Part shown: positions 1-6,115 of the stretch, piece after piece
Position numbering within the stretch: the stretch's first letter is position 1
Layout of the letters: every line of letters begins with the position of its first letter
NCBI GenBank assembly: GCA_042096095.1
Contig: JBELME010000250.1
Coordinates: forward strand, 1-6,337
Direction: 5' to 3'
Origin: Enterovibrio sp042096095
Lineage (GTDB): Bacteria; Pseudomonadota; Gammaproteobacteria; Enterobacterales; Vibrionaceae
DNA: 6,337 nt
Position numbers and translations under genes: made by a program
Notes under the pieces: generated by a model
The model's database searches: none
What the model was told of the DNA's origin: nothing
Seen by the model: only the letters and a program-made list of their open reading frames with translations

Positions 1-55
1 AAAACCGGCGTGCGTTTATAGCGCACCTAGGGTTCAAATCCCTATCTCTCCGCCA
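1..55 (+). tRNA. tRNA-Ser, 3' part only (probably anticodon UGA)
   Basis: The gene is cut by the left edge. Visible in order are the 3' side of the anticodon arm (AAAACCGG), a long class II variable arm (GTGCG pairing with CGCAC), a T arm with 5-bp stem TAGGG/CCCTA and loop TTCAAAT, the acceptor strand TCTCTCC, discriminator G and an encoded CCA. The long variable arm with discriminator G indicates serine. The bases just after the anticodon match my memory of the E. coli tRNA-Ser(UGA) anticodon arm, so UGA is the likely anticodon, but only its last base would lie in the window. It is followed at once by its own terminator, so it appears to be the last gene of its transcript. Confidence 0.9.
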
Positions 56-65
56 CATTCGAAAT

Positions 66-105
66 AGCCCGCCTGCTCTTAGAACAAAGAGCGCGCGGGC
101 TTTTT
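66..105 (+). terminator. Rho-independent terminator of the tRNA-Ser transcript
   Basis: The outer stem AGCCCGC (66-72) pairs with GCGGGCT (95-101). An inner stem GCTCTT/AAGAGC (75-80 and 87-92) extends it, and a run of five T follows (101-105). It begins 10 bases after the tRNA CCA end and separates the tRNA from rhlE. Confidence 0.92.
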
Positions 106-279
106 CATTTCTGCTGCTTGGAAACAAGACGCAGCTGGCGACAGGTTTCCGAGCATTCGATCCAAGGTTACATGCATACGAAAAAAGCCAAGCGCTTCTC
201 GTCTGTCCTGTTTATCGATGCTGAAAGCAGCAAGCTTATCTCGCCAGAAATATTCGATATTTTACAGAGAATCAAATTT

Positions 280-1800
280 ATGGGTTTCACCTCGTTAGGT
301 CTATCTGCACCAATCCTCAAAGCCATTGAAGAACAGGGTTATGACACACCGTCGCCGATCCAAGCACAAGCGATCCCTGCAGTTCTTGACGGTCAAGATG
401 TTATGGCTGCAGCCCAAACGGGGACAGGGAAAACAGCCGGTTTTACGCTGCCAATTCTTGAGCGTTTAAGTGCTGGTCCGCGTGCTAAAAGCAATCACGT
501 TCGTACGCTAATTCTAACGCCGACGCGTGAGCTTGCTGCTCAGATCAATGACAACGTTGTAAAATACAGCCGTCACTTGAACGTGAGCTCTTACGTTGTG
601 TTTGGTGGTGTGAAAATTAATCCTCAGCTTTTGCGCCTTCGCAAAGGGTGCGACATTTTGGTGGCAACGCCGGGTCGCTTGATTGATTTGTACAACCAAA
701 ATGTAGTGAAATTTTCACAGCTTGAAGTGCTGGTATTAGATGAAGCTGACCGCATGCTCGACATGGGCTTCATTCGCGACATCCGCAAAGTCCTTGCGCT
801 GTTGCCAAAGCAACGCCAAAACTTGTTGTTCTCAGCGACGTTTTCTGATGAGATCCGTGAACTGGCGAAAGGCTTGGTGAACAACCCTATTGAGATTTCA
901 GTGACGCCACGTAACTCAACGGCGCAAACCGTTGAGCAGAGCATTTACCCGGTCGATAAGCGCCAAAAACCGCAAATGCTGGTTCGCCTGATCAAAGAAG
1001 GCAATTGGCGTCAGGTGTTGGTATTTAGCCGTACTAAGCACGGTGCAAACAAACTGGCACATTACCTGAACGACCAAGGCATTACCGCTGCACCAATTCA
1101 CGGTAACAAGAGCCAAGGCGCGCGTACCAAAGCACTGGCAGATTTTAAATCAGGTGACGTGCGCGTATTGGTTGCGACTGACATTGCTGCGCGTGGTATC
1201 GATATTCCTCAGCTTCCACAAGTGGTTAACTTCGATTTGCCGAATGTGTCTGAAGATTATGTTCACCGTATTGGCCGCACTGGCCGTGCTGGTGAAACCG
1301 GTAAAGCGATATCTTTGGTGTGTGCTGATGAAGCCGCAGAGCTATTCGGCATCGAACGCTTGATTCAAAAAGTGTTACCACGTGTTGAAATGCAAGGCTT
1401 GAAGCCAAGCAACCCATTGCCAGCGTCACGATTGGATACACGTCCAATCAAACCTAAGAAACCAAGAAGTGCGAAAAACGGTCGTTCTGATGGCCAGCGT
1501 GCTGGCGAGAATGCAGGTGGCAGTAAGCCAGCAGGCAAGAACCCACGTCGCTTCGGTGGTCAAAATAAAGAGGGCGGTGCGCAAGGCGGAAATCGCCAAG
1601 GTGAAGGTCAGCGTCGTCGTCCTGCACAAGGTCAATCTGAAGGTGGTCAATCAGCACGCGGAGACGGAAGTCATCGTAGCAACGGTTCTAACCGCACCAA
1701 CAGTGCAACGCGCAATGGCGGTAACGGACGTTCAGGCGGTGGCAATACGAAGTCTGCTCAACGTCGTCCACAACGCCCAGCGCCAACAGGCAATGCGTAA
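280..1800 (+). CDS. rhlE: RhlE-type DEAD-box ATP-dependent RNA helicase
   Basis: This cytoplasmic ATP-dependent RNA helicase unwinds short RNA duplexes; the family acts in ribosome assembly and RNA turnover. From the ATG at 280 it has 506 residues. Visible are the Q motif ending at Gln28, motif I AAQTGTGKT (44-52), Ia PTRELA (81-86), TPGR (130-133), II DEAD (154-157), III SAT (185-187), ATDIAARGIDIP (299-310) and VI HRIGRTGRAG (329-338). From about residue 385 there is a disordered tail rich in Gly, Arg, Asn, Gln and Ser, typical of the subfamily and probably RNA binding. The start was chosen because MGFTSLGLS aligns with the usual RhlE N-terminus (MSFxSLGLS). The frame stays open upstream, with an ATG at 172 behind AAGG (164-167), so a 36-residue extension is possible but unlike known relatives. 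The Shine-Dalgarno sequence at 280 is weak. No clear promoter was found in 106-279. Confidence 0.95.
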   Translation: MGFTSLGLSAPILKAIEEQGYDTPSPIQAQAIPAVLDGQDVMAAAQTGTGKTAGFTLPILERLSAGPRAKSNHVRTLILTPTRELAAQINDNVVKYSRHLNVSSYVVFGGVKINPQLLRLRKGCDILVATPGRLIDLYNQNVVKFSQLEVLVLDEADRMLDMGFIRDIRKVLALLPKQRQNLLFSATFSDEIRELAKGLVNNPIEISVTPRNSTAQTVEQSIYPVDKRQKPQMLVRLIKEGNWRQVLVFSRTKHGANKLAHYLNDQGITAAPIHGNKSQGARTKALADFKSGDVRVLVATDIAARGIDIPQLPQVVNFDLPNVSEDYVHRIGRTGRAGETGKAISLVCADEAAELFGIERLIQKVLPRVEMQGLKPSNPLPASRLDTRPIKPKKPRSAKNGRSDGQRAGENAGGSKPAGKNPRRFGGQNKEGGAQGGNRQGEGQRRRPAQGQSEGGQSARGDGSHRSNGSNRTNSATRNGGNGRSGGGNTKSAQRRPQRPAPTGNA

Positions 1801-1813
1801 GCGTTAACGCTTA
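1798..1813. repeat. 16-bp perfect palindrome over the rhlE stop codon
   Basis: TAAGCGTTAACGCTTA reads the same on both strands, and its first three bases are the rhlE stop codon. It lies 10 bases before the downstream terminator stem. It could be a protein-binding site, a small RNA hairpin at the mRNA end, or chance. It matches no operator I recognise. Confidence 0.6.
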
Positions 1814-1823
1814 GGGTGTAGAG

Positions 1824-1870
1824 AAAGCCGCGGTATGTCATTCTTTGGAACTGACTGCCGCGGCTTTTTT
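1824..1870 (+). terminator. rhlE terminator, probably bidirectional with the lysR gene
   Basis: AAAGCCGCGG (1824-1833) pairs with CCGCGGCTTT (1858-1867). Inner pairings GTCA/TGAC and TTC/GAA continue the stem, and six T end it (1865-1870). On the minus strand the same stem is followed by CTTTCTCT, a weaker U-rich tail starting about 24 bases past the end of the convergent lysR gene. It therefore probably stops both transcripts, better in the rhlE direction. Confidence 0.9.
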
Positions 1871-1891
1871 AGTATTTATCGGTGAAGGTAT

Positions 1892-2806
1892 TTAGCGGTG
1901 AAACGTGGTTAGGGCTTTTTCTAACAAGAAATCGACCAAGGCCCTCGTTTTTGCCGGGATAAATTCTCGCTCAGGGTAAACCACGTAGGTCGGAAGGCCA
2001 CCAGCGACCTGATAAGCTTCCAGTAATGGCACCAGTTTTCCTTCCTCAATGGTGTTCCCCAATAATCCTTTGTCGAGCAACAGCACACCTGCGTGCGCCA
2101 CGGCTGCCGAAACCAGCACACCCGGATCATTGACGGAAAAAGGGCCTGATACCGTAACGTCTTCTTCGCTGTCTTTGCCGATGAATGACCACGTGTTCAT
2201 GGTGACTTTGTTACTGCGGTAATAGAGGCAAGGATGATTGAGAAGGTCTGATGGCTTATTCAGTGGCGGGGCTGTTTCTAAGTAGGTGGGGCTGGCACAG
2301 AGTACCCATGACACATCACCGAGCTTTCGCGCAATCAGGGTAGAATCGGGTAAATATCCCACACGAATTGACACATCAACGTTTTCGGCAACCATATCGA
2401 CGAAGCGGTCTTCCAGCTGCAAGTTAATGGACACGTTCGGATAGCGCGTGAGGAACTCTGTCATTAACGGGGCTATGTGTATACGTCCTTGCGCGGCAGG
2501 ACAGGAGACCTTCAATTCTCCTGCGACCACTGAGCGCGAATCTTCACTGATGTGCTCTATCCGTTGGAGGGCTAACTCAACATTGTGTGCTTCTTGCAGC
2601 ACCTTTCGTCCGACATCTGTGAGCACTATTTTGCGGGTGGTACGATTAAAGAGGCGTGAACCAATCTTCTTTTCCAATGCGGCGAGCTGTTTACTCACAG
2701 ACGAACGACTGATCCCCAATAGCTGTGCGGCGGCCGATAAACTTCCCTGTCGGTTTATGTGAGAAAATAGAATCAATTCCTGCATATTTTCGTTTATAAG
2801 TGTCAT
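1892..2806 (-). CDS. LysR-family transcriptional regulator
   Basis: Cytoplasmic DNA-binding regulator of about 304 residues, the normal LysR length. The N-terminal winged helix-turn-helix (about residues 8-67) shows the family pattern GSLSAAAQLLGISRSSVSKQL, then LEKKIGSRLFNRTTRKIVLTD. An effector-binding domain of periplasmic-binding-protein fold follows (about 95-300), closest in feel to the CrgA/AaeR-like group (my judgement). The start is uncertain. A TTG at 2827 lies inside the inverted repeat and only about 3 bases past the predicted transcript start, so it is unlikely. ATG 2806 was chosen, although AAGG touches it directly; ATG 2785 would also leave the whole HTH. It is transcribed divergently from the oxidoreductase-hchA pair, the classical layout for a LysR regulator and its target. 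The effector is unknown; an electrophile or quinone would suit the neighbours (inference). Confidence 0.9.
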   Translation of the reverse strand: MTLINENMQELILFSHINRQGSLSAAAQLLGISRSSVSKQLAALEKKIGSRLFNRTTRKIVLTDVGRKVLQEAHNVELALQRIEHISEDSRSVVAGELKVSCPAAQGRIHIAPLMTEFLTRYPNVSINLQLEDRFVDMVAENVDVSIRVGYLPDSTLIARKLGDVSWVLCASPTYLETAPPLNKPSDLLNHPCLYYRSNKVTMNTWSFIGKDSEEDVTVSGPFSVNDPGVLVSAAVAHAGVLLLDKGLLGNTIEEGKLVPLLEAYQVAGGLPTYVVYPEREFIPAKTRALVDFLLEKALTTFHR

Positions 2807-2816
2807 CCTTAGCCTA

Positions 2817-2839
2817 ATTGTTTCCAATTTGTAAACAAT
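2817..2839. promoter_or_regulatory. Inverted repeat, candidate LysR operator in the divergent control region
   Basis: ATTGTTT (2817-2823) and AAACAAT (2833-2839) are perfect 7-bp arms around a 9-base spacer. This AT-rich dyad contains T-N11-A arrangements expected of LysR boxes. It lies between the two divergent genes and overlaps the predicted lysR -10 box, a position suited to autorepression. A possible rightward -10 (TATAGT, 2839-2844) also abuts it, so one bound regulator could control both directions. Binding itself is inferred. Confidence 0.6.
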
Positions 2840-2865
2840 ATAGTGATGGTTTGATGGCTAATCAA
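2837..2865 (-). promoter_or_regulatory. Predicted sigma-70 promoter of the lysR gene
   Basis: Read on the minus strand: -35 TTGATT (2865-2860), a spacer of exactly 17 bases, and -10 TATATT (2842-2837, 5 of 6 consensus bases). The predicted transcript start is near 2830, leaving a leader of about 24 bases before ATG 2806. The -10 overlaps the right arm of the inverted repeat. Confidence 0.6.
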
Positions 2866-2956
2866 GCGGATAAAGAAAGGTTACGATTTGCTCATATTGA
2901 TACTCAAGGGCGGTCAGCTGTTTGGGTATTGCATACCAACTCAAAGGAGCTAAACG

Positions 2957-3898
2957 ATGAGCAATGTGATGAAAGCTGTGCAGATCAGCGATTTTGGTGG
3001 TCGGGACGTGCTTGCGTTGAACACGATTGACATTCCAACGCCCAAGGCCGGCGAAGCACTCATCAAGGTACGTGCGGCGTCAGTGAACCCCGTGGATTGG
3101 AAAATCCGTGAAGGTTACCTACAGCCATTGCTCAACCATACATTGCCTTTAACCCTTGGCTGGGATGTGTCAGGCGAAGTGGTTGCCGTTGGTGACAATG
3201 TGACAAGTCTCGCTGTGGGTGATGCTGTTTATAGCCGCCCAGAAATCGCGAACAACGGCAGTTATGCTGAGTACATTGCTGTTTCTGCAAACGAGGTGGC
3301 GATCAAGCCTGAATCACTGAGCTGGCAACAAGCGGCTGGTGTGCCACTTGCTGCGCTCACAGCATGGCAGGCGTTGAATCAATACGTTCAACTGCAAGAA
3401 GGCGAGCGTGTTCTTATTCATGGTGGTTCTGGTGCTGTGGGTCAGTTTGCTATTCAACTGGCGAAACTACGCGGTGCAATGGTATGTACCACGACATCTT
3501 CACGTAACACTGAACTTGTGCTGAGCCTTGGCGCTGATCATATCATTGACTACCGTGAAGACGATTTCACTGCACTTCAAGATCTGGATGTTGTGTTTGA
3601 CACCATTGGTGGTGACACGCAAGACCGGAGTTTCAAAACGCTGAAAAAAGGCGGTCGTTTAGTCTCGATTGCGAAAACACCGGAAGAAGACATGGCGGCG
3701 ACGTTTGGGGTAAATGCTTCATTTTGCTTTGTTTTGCCAAATCGTGAGCAATTGGAAGCACTGGCCGCGCTTGCTGATACGGGCAAACTGACGGTGAACA
3801 TTGATAGCGAATTCGCGTTAGACCAAGTTGCAGAAGCCCGCGCGCGCAGCGAAACAGGTCGAGCACAAGGCAAGATCATTATTAACGTTTCTGCGTAG
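2957..3898 (+). CDS. NADP-dependent medium-chain oxidoreductase, quinone-reductase type (zinc-free)
   Basis: Cytoplasmic oxidoreductase of 313 residues in the medium-chain dehydrogenase/reductase superfamily. Members of this branch use NADPH to reduce quinones or activated double bonds. The GroES-like substrate domain is about residues 1-120, with the typical ASVNPVDWKIREG at 41-53. The Rossmann part has VLIHGGSGAVGQFAIQLAK (152-170), whose GGSGAVG binds the nucleotide, and LGADHIIDYR (191-200). The C-terminus has the usual GRAQGKIII. Only two Cys (177, 257) are present and no zinc-ligand pattern is seen, consistent with the zinc-independent quinone oxidoreductase group. The start is well supported by AAGGAG (2944-2949) seven bases before the ATG. 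It reads divergently from the LysR gene and 58 bases ahead of hchA, so both enzyme genes may share a transcript. The exact substrate cannot be read from sequence. Confidence 0.9.
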   Translation: MSNVMKAVQISDFGGRDVLALNTIDIPTPKAGEALIKVRAASVNPVDWKIREGYLQPLLNHTLPLTLGWDVSGEVVAVGDNVTSLAVGDAVYSRPEIANNGSYAEYIAVSANEVAIKPESLSWQQAAGVPLAALTAWQALNQYVQLQEGERVLIHGGSGAVGQFAIQLAKLRGAMVCTTTSSRNTELVLSLGADHIIDYREDDFTALQDLDVVFDTIGGDTQDRSFKTLKKGGRLVSIAKTPEEDMAATFGVNASFCFVLPNREQLEALAALADTGKLTVNIDSEFALDQVAEARARSETGRAQGKIIINVSA

Positions 3899-3903
3899 TG
3901 GCG

Positions 3904-3928
3904 AAAAGGGGGATTTCTTGCCCCTTTT
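3904..3928 (+). terminator. Hairpin between the oxidoreductase gene and hchA (weak terminator or attenuator)
   Basis: AAAAGGGG (3904-3911) pairs with CCCCTTTT (3921-3928) around a 9-base loop. Four T end the stem, followed by AA, so the T tract is short. It could partly end transcription after the first gene and lower hchA expression, or shield the 3' end of the upstream message. No good separate promoter for hchA is evident in the remaining bases. Confidence 0.6.
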
Positions 3929-3956
3929 AACTCTGTGTTTATGAGGATATTGAGAT

Positions 3957-4811
3957 ATGTTGAAAAAATTGTTTGGTCTTGCCCCTAAACGCGAGTCTGA
4001 CGGATCGTATTCACCGTCGAAATTGGCGTTGAAGTTAGCCACGTCAGATAAAACAGATTATGAGGCGGTCGCGTATACCCCCTATGCAGGTAGTCGCTCC
4101 AAAGTGTTGGTGATTTTCACCGAACAAAAGAACATGGAAATGCAAAACGGCAAGCAATTCTCCACGGGAAATCACCCCGTAGAAGCCTTGTTGCCGATGC
4201 TGCACTTGAAAAATGCAGGCTTTGATTTTGACATCGTCACGCCAACTGGCAAGCCAGTGATTTTCGAAATGTGTGCATTTCCAAATAAAGATGACAATGT
4301 CATCGCCTTTTTCAACGAGTACAAATCTCGCTTTGAACAACCCGGCTCATTGGAAGGTTTCGTGAATACGTCGCTCAGTGAGAGCGATACGTATGCAGCG
4401 GTATTCATTCCTGGTGGGCACGGTGCCATGCTGGGCATTCCGGAAGACATTAATGTGGGGAGAGTGCTGCATTGGGCGAACGACAATGGTTTGTTCACTA
4501 TCACGCTTTGTCATGGTCCGAGTGCATTGCTTGCAACGTCGTTAGAGGGAAATGAGTTCCTTTATGCTGGTTACAAGATGGCCGTGTTCCCCGATTCCGT
4601 GGATGATGTCACGCCAAAAGTGGGCTATTTGCCAGGCAAAATGCCTTGGGGGTTGAGTAAAAAACTTGAAAGCCTTGGTGTGACACTGATGAACTCAAAA
4701 TCCGACAACACTGTGTGTCTTGACCGACAGCTGATCACGGGTGCAAGCCCAATGGCGGCAGATGCACTCGGTAAATTAGCAGCAAATACCCTACTGGGTT
4801 CACTGAAGTAA
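3957..4811 (+). CDS. hchA: HchA/Hsp31-family DJ-1 protein (glyoxalase III / protein deglycase type)
   Basis: Hsp31 proteins are cytoplasmic DJ-1/PfpI-fold dimers that convert methylglyoxal to lactate without cofactor and act as chaperones; protein deglycase activity is also reported. At 284 residues this matches E. coli Hsp31 (283). Shared blocks include FSTGNHPVEALLP (68-80), FIPGGHGAMLGIPE (150-163), the nucleophile elbow TLCHGPSALLA (183-193), FPDSVDDVTP (211-220), GYLPG (223-227) and ITGASPMAADALGKLAA (260-276). The catalytic residues are present: Glu76, Cys185, His186 and Asp216, corresponding to E. coli 77, 185, 186 and 214. The E. coli metal ligands His86, Glu91 and His123 (recalled from the structure literature) align with Lys85, Asp90 and Tyr122, so that site looks lost. 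The start ATG follows GAGGA (3943-3947) by nine bases. Its position behind the oxidoreductase suggests a shared role against reactive carbonyls. Confidence 0.88.
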   Translation: MLKKLFGLAPKRESDGSYSPSKLALKLATSDKTDYEAVAYTPYAGSRSKVLVIFTEQKNMEMQNGKQFSTGNHPVEALLPMLHLKNAGFDFDIVTPTGKPVIFEMCAFPNKDDNVIAFFNEYKSRFEQPGSLEGFVNTSLSESDTYAAVFIPGGHGAMLGIPEDINVGRVLHWANDNGLFTITLCHGPSALLATSLEGNEFLYAGYKMAVFPDSVDDVTPKVGYLPGKMPWGLSKKLESLGVTLMNSKSDNTVCLDRQLITGASPMAADALGKLAANTLLGSLK

Positions 4812-4862
4812 CACGAGCCTGTCTACTTTACTCGTGCGTTGAGTTCACCTTATTTTGTCATT

Positions 4863-4905
4863 CAGCGAGTGTGTTTCAGTGAAACACACTCGCTGTTTGC
4901 TTTTT
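4863..4905 (+). terminator. Strong terminator after hchA
   Basis: A perfect 15-bp stem, CAGCGAGTGTGTTTC (4863-4877) with GAAACACACTCGCTG (4881-4895), has a 3-base loop and is followed by TTTGCTTTTT (4896-4905). The minus-strand side has no T tract, so it serves hchA and not the convergent permease gene. A weaker 6-bp hairpin without T tract (CACGAG/CTCGTG, 4812-4836) precedes it. Confidence 0.92.
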
Positions 4906-4908
4906 GGC

Positions 4909-5589
4909 CTACATCGCCATTCCCATTCCAGCATTGGCTTTCTTACCCACGCGATAAAACCAAACCGATAACGGTATAAAGATCAAGTTCAGGACTGTGG
5001 TGGTGTTCCAACCAAAGCCATCTTGGATAAGAGGCCGCAAATTCTGAGATTGCGTGGCGATATCCAGCCCGTTGAAAATTGCGTCTACGCACAGCCCAGT
5101 AAAGAGGATTGAAAGGAACAGCAAGCAGACAATCCATTTGGTGGGCCGTGTGCCGTAGTATTTTTGGTAGACGCGTATCATGGGGATTGTCAGCACATCC
5201 GCAAGAATAAAACCAATGACCCCGCCGAAGGAGATGCCTCCATGCCAGAGCGCTGCAGCCAACAATAGATTTCCGACTGAGCATACGTAGGCAATCATAG
5301 CGACGAAAATACCGATAACAACATCGAGCAATGAATGCAGCCAAGTGGGAAGTCCAATACTGTCGCTGATGAGCAAGATGCGCCACCCCTCAAGGGGAAC
5401 AAGACTGATCAAAAGAGATGATACGAGGACGCCAATGGCGATCTCTTTGCCGATCATGGCAAGATCCATTTGGAAGAAACTGGCCGAAGACGTGATTTTC
5501 TTCATCGTGCCGGAAGGATACACCTCTGCTGGGCCTTTTTCGTCGTTATGCGTCATGGAAGATATCCATGCCGCAGTCACTGTCTTCAT
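4909..5589 (-). CDS. C-terminal half of a split DUF318/ArsP_1-type (YraQ-like) permease
   Basis: Inner-membrane protein fragment of up to 226 residues forming the second half of a transporter-like permease. Hydrophobic segments lie at about residues 50-66, 84-112, 118-137, 151-172 and 196-212. The conserved blocks AYVCSVGN (100-107), LWHGGISFGGVIGFILAD (114-131), YQKYYG (141-146) and WNTTTVLN (194-201) match my memory of the DUF318 subfamily's second repeat. Its Cys103 is kept. It overlaps the upstream half by 44 bases in another frame. No candidate start (ATG 5589, 5556, 5505) has a convincing ribosome-binding site, and residues 1-28 are linker read partly out of its original frame. It therefore looks like the 3' part of a frameshifted gene and may not be made alone. 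Rejoined with 5546-6115 it would give about 402 residues. Cargo is unknown; related DUF318 members are reported to move copper, zinc or organoarsenicals. Confidence 0.75.
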   Translation of the reverse strand: MKTVTAAWISSMTHNDEKGPAEVYPSGTMKKITSSASFFQMDLAMIGKEIAIGVLVSSLLISLVPLEGWRILLISDSIGLPTWLHSLLDVVIGIFVAMIAYVCSVGNLLLAAALWHGGISFGGVIGFILADVLTIPMIRVYQKYYGTRPTKWIVCLLFLSILFTGLCVDAIFNGLDIATQSQNLRPLIQDGFGWNTTTVLNLIFIPLSVWFYRVGKKANAGMGMAM

Positions 5590-6115
5590 GCTTCATGGAA
5601 GACATGTCCATACCGCAATCACTGTCTTTTACATTGATCTGTGATTGTTCCGCATCGAGTTTGTCACGCAATGAGCGTTCGACATCTTTGGGGTAGAAGT
5701 GATGGAACAGGATCGCCACCGTCATGATCAGAATAAGCCCTCCGAGGACCTCTCCCCACAAAAAGGTCCAGCCCAACAAGGCGACGAGGACGATGAACAT
5801 CTCAAGAATTAAATTGGTGCTCGATACGAGAAAGGCGATGGCATTGGCAAGCGTCGCTTTTTTGGTCAACAGGGTGTGAGAAAGGGAGGCTGCAGCGTAA
5901 GAGCTCGATGAAGACATGACACCCAAGAGAGTGGCGAAGCTTAGGCTTTTCATATTGGTTTGGCCTAAGTGTTTGACGACTGTGCTGACAGGCAACAAGT
6001 GCCGAACGAATGAAGACAGCATTAAACCAAATGCCAACGGCCAGTAGATCTGCCATATCATACTGGCTAGAACATCAAAAAAGTGGAATAGGATATTCTC
6101 TTGTTCTTCTCTCAT
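5546..6115 (-). CDS. N-terminal half of a split DUF318/ArsP_1-type (YraQ-like) permease
   Basis: First half of the membrane permease, 189 residues before a premature stop. Start ATG 6115 was chosen because AGG (6125-6123) lies seven bases upstream; ATG 6121 is too close to it and TTG 6199 has no support. Hydrophobic segments are at about residues 12-35, 58-80, 88-117 and 119-138. Key blocks are SSSSSYAAASLSHTL (68-82), LVSSTNLILEM (96-106) and LGWTFLWGEVLGG (114-126). They match the subfamily I recall with SSSCSYAA and FASTNLVIEL, except that Ser71 replaces Cys. Residues from about 163 form a linker with two DSDCGMD copies, rich in Met, Asp and Cys, which ends abruptly in IFHDA where the frame is lost. 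A half-permease of this kind would probably be non-functional alone unless it pairs with the second half. Confidence 0.75.
   Translation of the reverse strand: MREEQENILFHFFDVLASMIWQIYWPLAFGLMLSSFVRHLLPVSTVVKHLGQTNMKSLSFATLLGVMSSSSSYAAASLSHTLLTKKATLANAIAFLVSSTNLILEMFIVLVALLGWTFLWGEVLGGLILIMTVAILFHHFYPKDVERSLRDKLDAEQSQINVKDSDCGMDMSSMKHEDSDCGMDIFHDA
5548..5629 (-). repeat. 42-bp tandem repeat in the permease linker; one copy is 2 bases short
   Basis: The copy at 5588-5629 has 42 bases and encodes DSDCGMDMSSMKHE. The directly abutting copy at 5548-5587 has 40 bases and differs by five substitutions plus a 2-base gap (GACATGTCC against GATATCC on the plus strand). The gap shifts the reading frame and leads to the TAA at 5548-5546. 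Restoring two bases would encode a second DSDCGMDMSSM unit and continue into THNDEKG of the downstream frame. Confidence 0.9.

Noticed and set aside
1..105. tRNA-associated genomic island
   Set aside because: No integrase gene and no repeat of the tRNA 3' end (for example TCTCTCCGCCA) was noticed elsewhere in the window. rhlE next door is a housekeeping-type gene.
1469..1807. Second long rightward frame within the rhlE tail
   Set aside because: The repetitive Gly/Arg-rich codons of the rhlE tail keep other frames open by composition. The product has no recognisable domain and no start signal.
2807..2827. LysR start at the TTG at 2827
   Set aside because: It lies within the inverted repeat and almost at the predicted transcript start, with no ribosome-binding site. 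In-frame ATGs at 2806 and 2785 keep the whole HTH domain.
4943..5386. Alternative leftward frame within the permease C-terminal half
   Set aside because: It shadows the permease frame, whose family blocks and membrane segments are clear; the alternative product has no coherent features.
5548..5593. Programmed +1 ribosomal frameshift joining the permease halves
   Set aside because: A +1 shift would restore the frame, but there is no known slippery motif of prfB type or stimulatory structure here. A 2-base loss in one repeat copy explains the shift more simply.
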